A stretch of DNA of 8,288 bases from Tectiglobus sp051009975 (GCA_051009975.1 JBPCWA010000544.1:1-8288), one strand, 5' to 3'. Positions 1 to 6,371 are shown, numbered from the stretch's first letter. Program-made: numbers and translations. The notes: generated from the letters alone by a model not told the origin.

Positions 1-1380
1 ATGGTGACGGCGAAACGTCGCCGACGGCATGCGACTATAGCTGCTGCCATGCGGGAGTTCTATGGCGCACGCATCCAGGAATACACAGAGGAATTGGCGC
101 ACCACTTGACCAAGGCCGGCGCCTATACCGATGCGATCGAGCAATGGCAGCGGGCGGCGCAGCGCGCGCTGATGAACGCTGCTAACGCTGAGGCTGTCGA
201 AGCCCTTGAAACAGCGATCGGGTTGCTGGCACATTTGCCCGACGACCCAGTTCATCTCAGAAAAGGTCTCGAACTCCAATCACTCCTCGGCTCGGTTCTA
301 ATCGTTGCCCGCGGCCCAGGGTCACCTGAAGTCGAGAAAGTTTACGAAGAATGCCGAAGGTTGGCCAACGAATTGGGCGAGGCACAAGCCTTATTCCGCT
401 CGATCTGGGGACAATGGAGGATCGCTTGGAAAGTCCCGAATAAGATCGCGATTGCGCGACAGCTTAACGAGATTGCCGATAAGCATTCCCAGATAGAGTT
501 TTGCATCCAAGCGCATCACGCGCAGTGGGCATCATGTTACAATGGTGGTGAATTACGTAAGTGTCTTGGGCACATTACCGATGGACTGGCCAGCTACGAC
601 GAGCGTTTGCATGGCGAGCTCTTACTTCACTACGGTGGACACGACCCTGCTGTCTGCGGCTACGGTGAAGCGGCACTGTGCCATTGGATACTCGGCGACC
701 CGACGCTCGGTGCAAAGATGGCTCAATCGGCCATTGATCAAGCGCTGCGGCTGAAACACGCGGGTAGTATAGGTCATGCGTATGACTATGCTCTCTTCTA
801 TCTCCAACATAGTGATAATCCGCGAGAAGCGCTGCAAACTGCTAATAAGGCGATAAAGTTCGCTGAGGAAATGGGGTTGCCTCACTATGCTGCACGAGCA
901 CGTGCGTGGCGCGGTTGGGCGATTTCTCAGATCGACAGTGTTGTTGACGGAATCGGGCAGATGCAAACGGCGGTTGACGAGCAACGGCAGACAGGTGTTG
1001 AGGAGGATTTTCCCGTGTTTCTCGAGGTGCTCGCAGGTTTGGAAGCCGGCATTGGGCGCTACGACGTGGCCCACTCTCGCTGTCAAGAAGCGCTGGACCT
1101 GACGCGAACAAGCGGAATGCGGCATTGGTTGGCAGAAATCATGCGGCGCGAAGCAGTCGTGCGTGCGAAGTTGGTTCCCGATAAACTGGATGCGTGCGTC
1201 GCGTCTTTGGTCGAAGCGCGCGCTGTCGCGGAAAAGCAGCAAGCGGCAGCGATTGAGGCACGGATATTAGCGGATCTGAGGCGCCTGGACGAGCGGAAAG
1301 AACTTAGAAATGTCTTGCCGGATTTCGCTTCATCCGGCGTCGCACCTCAGCGGGGTGACCACCAAGAGATGCGCACGTGA
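1..1380 (+). CDS. TPR-rich C-terminal part of a cyclase/AAA-ATPase-type regulatory protein (5' partial)
   Basis: The reading frame is open from the first base of the window to a TGA at 1378-1380, giving at least 459 residues. It looks like the C-terminal helical-repeat region of the large adenylate/guanylate cyclase or AAA-ATPase proteins common in Bradyrhizobium. The diagnostic parts are an Arg-rich helix at the very start (residues 5-9), then EELAHHLTKAGAYTDAIEQW (about 30-49), the YGGHDPAVCGYGEAALCHW block (about 209-227), and further paired helices to about residue 400. In that family these segments follow an ATPase core, and the catalytic or ATP-binding part would lie upstream, outside the window. 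The first codon is ATG, but homology suggests it is an internal Met, so the CDS is treated as 5' truncated. No membrane segment or enzymatic motif is visible in this part. The role is probably signalling or protein-protein contact. A gap of 83 bases separates it from the YcaO gene, so co-transcription is possible but not shown. Confidence 0.75.
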   Translation: MVTAKRRRRHATIAAAMREFYGARIQEYTEELAHHLTKAGAYTDAIEQWQRAAQRALMNAANAEAVEALETAIGLLAHLPDDPVHLRKGLELQSLLGSVLIVARGPGSPEVEKVYEECRRLANELGEAQALFRSIWGQWRIAWKVPNKIAIARQLNEIADKHSQIEFCIQAHHAQWASCYNGGELRKCLGHITDGLASYDERLHGELLLHYGGHDPAVCGYGEAALCHWILGDPTLGAKMAQSAIDQALRLKHAGSIGHAYDYALFYLQHSDNPREALQTANKAIKFAEEMGLPHYAARARAWRGWAISQIDSVVDGIGQMQTAVDEQRQTGVEEDFPVFLEVLAGLEAGIGRYDVAHSRCQEALDLTRTSGMRHWLAEIMRREAVVRAKLVPDKLDACVASLVEARAVAEKQQAAAIEARILADLRRLDERKELRNVLPDFASSGVAPQRGDHQEMRT

Positions 1381-1401
1381 GCGGAACGAGATTAGGTCGT
1401 G

Positions 1402-1420
1402 TCGGCTTATGCAAGGCCGA
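1402..1420 (+). other. small bulged hairpin in the 83-base gap before the YcaO gene
   Basis: The arm TCGGCTT can pair with AAGGCCGA through seven base pairs and one bulged base around a four-base ATGC loop. No T-run follows, so it is not a convincing intrinsic terminator. Nothing else, including any clear promoter, is seen in 1381-1463. Confidence 0.25.
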
Positions 1421-1463
1421 TCGGGGGCGGACCAGCAAGTGAAAGATCCTCGGATAAGTCGTT

Positions 1464-2660
1464 TTGAGCTATAAGAGGGGAATCAGTCGTACGCGATTGC
1501 CGGCTGAGACGTTCGAGGTCGTCGAGCCGGCGCTGCTTCGTGCGGGAATAACGCGAGTTGCCGATGTGACTGGCCTCGATCGCATCGGGATCCCAGTCTT
1601 CATGGCGACCCGTCCGAATTCGCGGTCCGTGGCCGTCAGCCAAGGAAAAGGCTCAACGCTAGAGGCTGCCAGAACATCTGCCGTTATGGAAGCGCTCGAG
1701 GCCTATGTTGCGGAATTCCAGGACGTGGAACACGACAGGGCGCCGTTGAGAAGCCCTCCGGCAGAAGCCAGGGTGATCGACTGGCAGCGCCTCCCCCGCC
1801 AAGGGGCAGGTGATCCGGCATTGGACACGGAAGTTGGATGGACGCTTGGAGAGAATCTTCTCACTGGAGAGCCAATATGGGCACCTCTGGAACTAGTCCA
1901 CCAAAATTATACGATACCACAGCCTCCAGGGCACGGTTGGTTGTTCGCGAGCAGCAACGGTCTGGCCTCCGGCAATACGCCCGGAGAAGCACTGGTTCAC
2001 GGCTTGTGTGAACTTATCGAGCGCGACAGTCGAACGCGATGGGCATCTAGACCGAACGCAAGAGTTGGGACGCGTGTCGACCCTATCAGTATTTCAACTG
2101 GCGTTTCAAAGGAATTGTTGGAGCGGTTTGATCAAGCAGACATCGATTGCGGCATCTGGGACATCTCTGGCCCGGTCGGACTGCCAGCATTTATTTGTTC
2201 GATCAAAGAGCGCGGTCACTCAGGCAGGATTAGCGCAAAGGTGGATTCCGGCAGTGGCTGTCATCCGAATCGCGAGATTGCACTCGCTCGGGCAATTACG
2301 GAGGCAGCCCAAATGCGCTTAACCTATCTGGTCGGCGCTCGCGATGATCAAGCACATGCCTACTATGCCCCCTCAGTCGCGACCGGGCATGGGCCAGACC
2401 TTCAAATGATCGCAGGAGGAAAACAATTTACCGAGATTCCAACAATGATTGCCGATTCACCGCAGGGCGATTTAGACTATGTTCTTAGTCGGTTGACTCA
2501 GTTTGGAGCTGATCAAATATTTGCCTATCACTTCGACGCGGATGAGCTGCTCGGCCTTAAAAGAGGTTCGATCTCGGTGGCCAGGGTGATTGTGCCCGGG
2601 CTCGCTGGGCCAATGGAGGCTTACAATCATCATCTGCTCGGAGCGACACGCATTTCGTGA
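1464..2660 (+). CDS. ycaO: YcaO-domain enzyme, TfuA-partnered (probable peptide thioamidation)
   Basis: This 398-residue protein has the conserved YcaO ATP-binding signature. It shows the VSQGKG segment at 58-63, MEALEAY at 75-81, the SSNGLASGN loop at 163-171, CELIERD at 182-188 and the E-x-x-Q-x-R stretch near 280-285. Known YcaO enzymes use ATP to activate a backbone amide, giving azolines, amidines or, with TfuA, thioamides. The N-terminal block around ITRVADVTGLDRIGIPV (29-45) is what I recall from stand-alone, TfuA-linked YcaO proteins, which lack a fused E1-like domain, and none is fused here. The C-terminus lacks the proline-rich tail of azoline-forming members. The start is TTG at 1464: an in-frame stop at 1455-1457 excludes anything longer, and later starts would lose conserved N-terminal residues. 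The Shine-Dalgarno upstream is weak (GGATAAG). The stop lies 7 bases before tfuA, so the two are almost certainly translated together. The exact substrate is inferred. Confidence 0.92.
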   Translation: MSYKRGISRTRLPAETFEVVEPALLRAGITRVADVTGLDRIGIPVFMATRPNSRSVAVSQGKGSTLEAARTSAVMEALEAYVAEFQDVEHDRAPLRSPPAEARVIDWQRLPRQGAGDPALDTEVGWTLGENLLTGEPIWAPLELVHQNYTIPQPPGHGWLFASSNGLASGNTPGEALVHGLCELIERDSRTRWASRPNARVGTRVDPISISTGVSKELLERFDQADIDCGIWDISGPVGLPAFICSIKERGHSGRISAKVDSGSGCHPNREIALARAITEAAQMRLTYLVGARDDQAHAYYAPSVATGHGPDLQMIAGGKQFTEIPTMIADSPQGDLDYVLSRLTQFGADQIFAYHFDADELLGLKRGSISVARVIVPGLAGPMEAYNHHLLGATRIS

Positions 2661-2667
2661 GGAGCAG

Positions 2668-3951
2668 ATGCGTCGCGCGATTGAAGCCGCAATTTTCGTC
2701 GGCCCTTCATTGAGGCGCGAAGACCTTGTTGACCTTCCCAAAAGCATTGAGGTTCTTGGCCCTGCAACTCAGGGGGATATCTATCGCATCAGCCAATTCA
2801 GACCGCGCGCGATCGGTCTGATCGACGGGTTTTACCATTCGATTCCTGCTCCATGGCATAAAGAGATACTTTGGGCGTTGTCGTGCGGAATAGCCGTTTA
2901 TGGCGCGGGAAGTCTCGGCGCATTGAGGGCTGCGGAGCTGGCGCATTTCGGAATGCATGGTGTGGGAGAGATTTTTCAGCTCTTTGCATCCGGGGATCTG
3001 ACGGACGATGATGAAGTGGCGATCGCTCATGGTCCGGAGGAGATAGGCTATCCGGCGGTATCAGAAGCGATGGTAAACCTGCGATTTACCCTGCGCCACG
3101 CACTAACTTCTGGGAAGATTAATGCTCCATTCCATGACACCCTCATTGGCTTAGCCAAGAGTAGACCATTTTGGAAAAGGTCACTCCAGTCGTTGTTCGA
3201 TGATGCGAAAACGGCGGGCTGTCCGATTTCAGATACGACAGCAACCTGGATCCGCGCCAACACAATCGATCAGAAACGGCGCGACGCAGTGGAATTGGTC
3301 ACGGCGGTGCAAAAGGAGTTGACGTTAAAAGCGCGGTCTTCCTTCCCGGCCCAGGACGTGCCGTTCGAGTTTCAGGCAACAACGATGTGGCAGAGCGTCT
3401 GCGAGGACCATCTGGCGCTAGATGAAACGCCAGTCGTGGGTGTTCGTGAGCTCATTCTTGAAATTGCGCTCAAGGGTGAGGGGTTTGCCCGTTCAGTTGG
3501 AATTTTCCCAGTGTCGGTGCCGCAAATATCTGTCCCGGATGCCAAATCCATGATCATGTCCAAGCCCGGGCCTGAGCCCGAGCTATCTAGCCCGTCAACT
3601 CAGAATCACGACGCTTGGATGCGTAAGCTGGTAGGAAAACTGAAGGCATCAGGAAAGTACGACGAGCTCTTGGAAGCAGCCTTGGCCAGGCGCAAGGCGA
3701 TGGTGTCGAATGGGGCAGTGTTGTCAGTTTCCGACCCTGAGGCTACGTTGAGTTCGCATTTTGAGAAAACTAGAGAAACAGTGCCCTGGTTTCGCAAGCG
3801 AACTGCAACGTGTTGGAAAAAAAATGATAGCTTTTGGTCGGCGTTTGAAGACTACGCGCAAAATTTGGGATTGCGAAATAGTGGTGAGTTCGTGCGCGCG
3901 GTGGTCGCGGATCGACAGCAAAGCGAGATCACAAATTTCAATGAGGCTTAG
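2668..3951 (+). CDS. tfuA: TfuA-like protein with long C-terminal extension (YcaO partner)
   Basis: The N-terminal half of this 427-residue protein is a clear TfuA domain. It contains FVGPSL (10-15), LIDGFYHSIPAPWHKEIL (51-68), VYGAGSLGALRAAELAHFGM (77-96), GVGEIF (98-103) and GDLTDDDEVAIAHG (109-122). TfuA was named from trifolitoxin production in Rhizobium. With YcaO it is required for thioamidation, as in methanogen McrA, and is thought to help deliver sulfur. Residues from about 200 to 427 are an extra region I do not recognise. It holds a Pro/Ser-rich linker near 298-312 and mostly helical, charged sequence after that. The ATG at 2668 is preferred because the protein then begins close to the FVGPSL strand. 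AGGAG lies at 2660-2664, although the spacing to the start is short (3 bases). A longer frame from TTG at 2590 would overlap ycaO and has no sensible ribosome site. The assignment of the domain is secure; the substrate is inferred. Confidence 0.92.
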   Translation: MRRAIEAAIFVGPSLRREDLVDLPKSIEVLGPATQGDIYRISQFRPRAIGLIDGFYHSIPAPWHKEILWALSCGIAVYGAGSLGALRAAELAHFGMHGVGEIFQLFASGDLTDDDEVAIAHGPEEIGYPAVSEAMVNLRFTLRHALTSGKINAPFHDTLIGLAKSRPFWKRSLQSLFDDAKTAGCPISDTTATWIRANTIDQKRRDAVELVTAVQKELTLKARSSFPAQDVPFEFQATTMWQSVCEDHLALDETPVVGVRELILEIALKGEGFARSVGIFPVSVPQISVPDAKSMIMSKPGPEPELSSPSTQNHDAWMRKLVGKLKASGKYDELLEAALARRKAMVSNGAVLSVSDPEATLSSHFEKTRETVPWFRKRTATCWKKNDSFWSAFEDYAQNLGLRNSGEFVRAVVADRQQSEITNFNEA

Positions 3952-3991
3952 TTCACATATAGCGATGATCACATCGGCTTTTGTCTAGATC

Positions 3992-3998
3992 AAGGTGA
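3992..3998 (+). promoter_or_regulatory. ribosome binding site supporting a GTG start at 4005
   Basis: AAGGTGA lies six bases before the GTG at 4005 and matches the anti-Shine-Dalgarno well. It decides in favour of the GTG over the internal ATG at 4086, which has no comparable site. Confidence 0.6.
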
Positions 3999-4004
3999 TA
4001 TCTA

Positions 4005-5222
4005 GTGTTTGCTAATACAGTTTCGGACAATATTTTTGCAAAGCCGCGAACGGGGAGCCGCTTTCGAATATTTATTCAACCTCCTATGACACCGGCGTTT
4101 CAATTTCCGGAGACCATCGTCCTTCCTGCTGCACCAGGCGAAATTGGGGTCGGGCCGTCCGATTCTCGCTTCTACACGGTTTCGCCAGCGCAAAAGAAAA
4201 AGCCTTACGATCCGCCTAATTCCTTGCCGCCCTTCGATGGGCCAATGCATGAGCCAGCGGTGCCAGATAGACGTGGTCATTTCGACAAAATTCCAGTGGA
4301 ATCTGCCGCGTTTAGATCCGCACACGTTTTTGCCTGCGCCCGGATGACACTTGCGGCTTGGGAGAGATTTCTCGGTCGCCCAATCCCTTGGGCATTCCAT
4401 TTTCCCCAGATGGAGCTGGTGCCCGAAGTTGACTGGTCGAACGCGCACTCGGGTTACGGCTTTATTGAACTTGGCCACAGTGCAAAGCGTTCTGACGGTG
4501 TGCTCGTGCCCTATTGGTTGAATTTTGACGTTGTTGCGCATGAGGTTGGTCACGCGATCCTTTTTTCGCTAATGCCCTTGTCATCCGGCACGAAGCCAAG
4601 TCGCGAATATCGTGCTTTTCATGAAACAGGTAGCGATATGGTGGCTATTCTCGCTGCCATGCATTCTGAGCAGTTGCTCCGGCACGTGTTGGACAGTACC
4701 TCGGGAGATATCTACGGTTTCAATGAGTTGAACAGATTAGGAGAGGTGTCGTCGGTTGAACAGGTGCGAATGGCATGCAACGATAAGCGGGTTCAGGATG
4801 TAGCTGGTGCGGAGAAGGTGCACATTTACTCGCTGCCCGTGACCGGGGCGATATTCGATATTTTGTCATTGAACTATTTGCGCCAACTGCAGCGGCGCAA
4901 TGCAATTCCTTCTGAGATTGTTGAGGAACTTCTGAACTCCGACCACGTCGGGGATGCATTCCCGAGGCTCCACAGGGTGTTTGAGACGGCCTATTCCGCC
5001 AATCACGATCTGTTTCTCGCTGCCTTGAAGGACGCACGCGATTATGTTGGGACATTGCTTGCCAACACATTTGCGCAACTACATGCTGACTCGCTGAGCT
5101 ACCTTAACGTGGCCAACACACTCTTATTTGTTAACCAAAGACTCTTCGGAGGATATGATGAATCAGAATTAGCTGAGATTTTTTTGTGGCGCGGCATCGG
5201 ATCTGGTTATAGTAGATGTTGA
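4005..5222 (+). CDS. thermolysin-like (M4-type gluzincin) zinc metallopeptidase, no signal peptide
   Basis: This 405-residue protein carries a zinc site of the gluzincin kind. HEVGH is at 179-183, and FHETGSD at 205-211 supplies a downstream Glu (E207) and Asp (D211), as in the Glu-x-x-x-Asp helix of thermolysin. A later VHIYSLPVTGAIFDIL segment (272-287) resembles the thermolysin stretch holding the transition-state histidine, here H273. The block SAHVFACARMTLAAWERFLG (105-124) resembles the helix before the active site in M4/M36 enzymes. Secreted M4 enzymes carry a signal peptide and a propeptide; here the N-terminus has no hydrophobic stretch, so the enzyme probably acts in the cytoplasm. 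The GTG start at 4005 has a good ribosome site. The gene starts 53 bases after tfuA and ends 39 bases before the repeat-protein gene. The inferred job is processing of that neighbour. A regulatory or inactive peptidase-like protein is possible, but all expected key residues appear present. Confidence 0.8.
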   Translation: MFANTVSDNIFAKPRTGSRFRIFIQPPMTPAFQFPETIVLPAAPGEIGVGPSDSRFYTVSPAQKKKPYDPPNSLPPFDGPMHEPAVPDRRGHFDKIPVESAAFRSAHVFACARMTLAAWERFLGRPIPWAFHFPQMELVPEVDWSNAHSGYGFIELGHSAKRSDGVLVPYWLNFDVVAHEVGHAILFSLMPLSSGTKPSREYRAFHETGSDMVAILAAMHSEQLLRHVLDSTSGDIYGFNELNRLGEVSSVEQVRMACNDKRVQDVAGAEKVHIYSLPVTGAIFDILSLNYLRQLQRRNAIPSEIVEELLNSDHVGDAFPRLHRVFETAYSANHDLFLAALKDARDYVGTLLANTFAQLHADSLSYLNVANTLLFVNQRLFGGYDESELAEIFLWRGIGSGYSRC

Positions 5223-5248
5223 TAACAGATTATTGGTAATTTGAAGAA

Positions 5249-5254
5249 GGGTGA
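5249..5254 (+). promoter_or_regulatory. ribosome binding site supporting a GTG start at 5262
   Basis: GGGTGA lies seven bases before the GTG at 5262. The alternative in-frame TTG at 5241 has only AT-rich sequence upstream. The motif resembles the site of the preceding metallopeptidase gene. Confidence 0.5.
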
Positions 5255-5261
5255 AGCTGCT

Positions 5262-5750
5262 GTGTTGGGTACAGTAAAAATATACGGCGATCATTTGAAA
5301 TTAGCCGACCTTGCCAAACCGATTAAAATTGAATCTACTACGGAGTGGAAAGACTCTCTGAAAGGATCATCATTTCTGCAGATCAGCGTTATCGAGTATG
5401 AGGGCGAGCTCTACAAGCTAGAGAGACAAGCCACTTTGATGATCAATACGCGTGATTTGGTTGAGGAGAGGGGAACACCCTCCGAACTGAAACAAAAGCC
5501 CAGCTGGCCTTACACTGCGATCAACTGTTGGGAGTTGGACGAGAGTACGCCCATCATTCGACTTGATTTGTGCTCGGGTACCATGCTTGACGCGCTCATC
5601 GAACCGGAAATTGGTAGCGGAATGCGTTCGGCGCGTGGAGATCTTACCGGTCGTGGCGATTTGACCGGACGCGGTGACATGACAGGGCGGGGTGATATGA
5701 CTGCCGCGATGAGCCGAGCGCATGGTGCCGGCGGGCGGCTTCTTGAGTAG
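5262..5750 (+). CDS. small protein with four C-terminal RGD(L/M)TG hexapeptide repeats; candidate RiPP precursor
   Basis: I do not recognise the family of this 162-residue protein. Residues 1-124 look like a small folded domain rich in alternating beta-type sequence, for example the strands around 38-62 and 86-104, with Cys at 89 and 104. Residues 125-148 are four tandem hexapeptides: RGDLTG twice, RGDMTG, then RGDMTA. A short Gly/Ala/Arg tail ending in GGRLLE follows. No signal peptide, membrane segment or catalytic motif is seen. Position and orientation directly after ycaO, tfuA and the metallopeptidase suggest that it is the substrate: a leader-like domain plus a multi-copy core, as seen in repeat-containing RiPP precursors such as that of thiovarsolin. 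Every repeat offers Gly for thioamidation and Thr for possible cyclisation. The start was set at GTG 5262 because of its ribosome site; TTG at 5241 would add seven residues. Alternatives are an accessory or immunity protein with an adhesive or solenoid-like tail. The gene is clearly real; its role as precursor is inference. Confidence 0.75.
   Translation: MLGTVKIYGDHLKLADLAKPIKIESTTEWKDSLKGSSFLQISVIEYEGELYKLERQATLMINTRDLVEERGTPSELKQKPSWPYTAINCWELDESTPIIRLDLCSGTMLDALIEPEIGSGMRSARGDLTGRGDLTGRGDMTGRGDMTAAMSRAHGAGGRLLE
5634..5705 (+). repeat. four in-frame 18-base tandem repeats encoding RGD(L/M)T(G/A)
   Basis: The units are 5634-5651, 5652-5669, 5670-5687 and 5688-5705, each encoding Arg-Gly-Asp-(Leu or Met)-Thr-(Gly or Ala). 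The DNA copies differ mainly at third positions: Arg is CGT, CGT, CGC, CGG; Gly is GGA, GGC, GGT, GGT; Thr is ACC, ACC, ACA, ACT. The residues stay constant apart from the Leu/Met change and the last Gly-to-Ala. Confidence 0.95.
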
Positions 5751-5844
5751 AGCGCTATTCTGCTTCCGTGTGATTGCGCGAGTGTGGATACTCGGCTTGT
5801 GGTTTCGCGATCGCACGCGACATCGCATGGCCGGATACGATGGT

Positions 5845-5867
5845 AAACGAGATTTCATTTCTCGTTT
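5845..5867 (+). terminator. possible terminator after the YcaO-TfuA-peptidase-repeat gene group
   Basis: AAACGAGA (5845-5852) pairs perfectly with TCTCGTTT (5860-5867) around a seven-base loop, about 95 bases after the stop of the repeat-protein gene. The 3' arm ends in a run of four T. The stem is fairly AT-rich and the T-run is partly inside it, so this is only a moderate candidate. Confidence 0.35.
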
Positions 5868-6332
5868 TCCTTGGGTGCGTTTGCCAGCGCGGAGCTGCAA
5901 TTTGAACTCCAGTTCGCAAGCGCCGGCGCGGCCTATTGCGTGGTATGGTCGTTCGATCAGTTGCATTCTGCACTTCTGCCCCAAGCTTGCAGCACCAATG
6001 CAGCGCCAAGCATCAGATTTTATAGATTCTTAACTGACAGAATATGTTAGCGCCATTCCGCCCATCTGTAGGACAAGTTCCGAAGGCCCTAATTTTCAGC
6101 TGTTAATTGGACCGGATGCCGCTAGACAAAAGTTGAGCCACAGTAGGCCTGATCTTTGCCGCATTCGCGCAATGTGAAATGAAGCGGTATATTGGCCGGC
6201 CAGGACCTATGTTGTACAAGTCCCGGATGCGCTTCGTATTCAGACACTGATCAATTATTTGGACCATTGCGAGTTCAATGAAAGCCGGTCTGTGATTTTG
6301 GCGTAACGCCGGCCTGACATGCTCGGCCGCTG

Positions 6333-6350
6333 ATCGCGAAGGGTCGCGAT
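6333..6350 (+). terminator. hairpin with T-rich tail just upstream of the aconitase X genes
   Basis: ATCGCGA (6333-6339) pairs with TCGCGAT (6344-6350) around the four-base loop AGGG and is followed by TTTCTTTC. The seven-pair GC-containing stem with a T-rich tail resembles an intrinsic terminator. It ends only 21 bases before the chosen start codon at 6372. It could therefore stop upstream transcription, act as an attenuator in the leader, or be an operator-like inverted repeat. Confidence 0.4.
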
Positions 6351-6361
6351 TTTCTTTCGAT

Positions 6362-6367
6362 GGGAGA
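6362..6367 (+). promoter_or_regulatory. ribosome binding site deciding the aconitase X start
   Basis: GGGAGA lies four bases before the ATG at 6372. The upstream ATG at 6360 overlaps this site and has only pyrimidine-rich sequence before it, so 6372 is the more likely start. Confidence 0.5.
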
Positions 6368-6371
6368 CCAC

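Larger units (their letters stand above)
5751..6359. other. 609-base stretch without a convincing gene
   Basis: No frame here combines a ribosome site, plausible residue composition and a recognisable family. Short frames exist on both strands, but they look like chance openings. What is visible: a hairpin at 5845-5867, a perfect ten-base palindrome TGGCCGGCCA at 6193-6202, a CGGCC/GGCCG inverted repeat around 6310-6329, and a strong short hairpin at 6333-6350. No tRNA or insertion-sequence end was recognised. It could carry the promoter of the aconitase X genes or an undetected small RNA; no clear -35/-10 pair was found by eye. Confidence 0.5.

Noticed and set aside
2590..2667. Longer N-terminus for TfuA from TTG at 2590
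   Set aside because: It lies inside the ycaO coding region, has no spaced ribosome site and adds residues not expected in TfuA; ATG 2668 directly follows AGGAG.
3722..3745. Partial resemblance to a tts box (GTCAG-TT--CGA)
   Set aside because: Only a weak match, inside the tfuA coding region, with no type III secretion gene nearby.
3964..3984. Possible terminator between tfuA and the metallopeptidase (CGATG-ATCA-CATCG then TTTT)
   Set aside because: The stem is only five pairs and the gap is short; the genes are more likely co-transcribed.
5634..5705. Interpreting the tandem repeat as a CRISPR-like or DNA-level element
   Set aside because: Units are 18 bases, in frame, without spacers, and diverge at third codon positions, so the repeat is at protein level.
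5945..6025. Twenty-six-residue Cys-containing frame in the gap, considered as a trifolitoxin-like precursor
   Set aside because: No Shine-Dalgarno sequence and no resemblance to known leader or core sequences.
5722..6033. Plus-strand frame overlapping the end of the repeat-protein gene and running into the gap
   Set aside because: Arg/Cys-rich composition typical of non-coding high-GC frames, no ribosome site and no family resemblance.
6044..6106. Twenty-residue frame ending in Cys, considered as a second short precursor
   Set aside because: No ribosome site and no repeat or core similarity to the candidate precursor; length compatible with chance.
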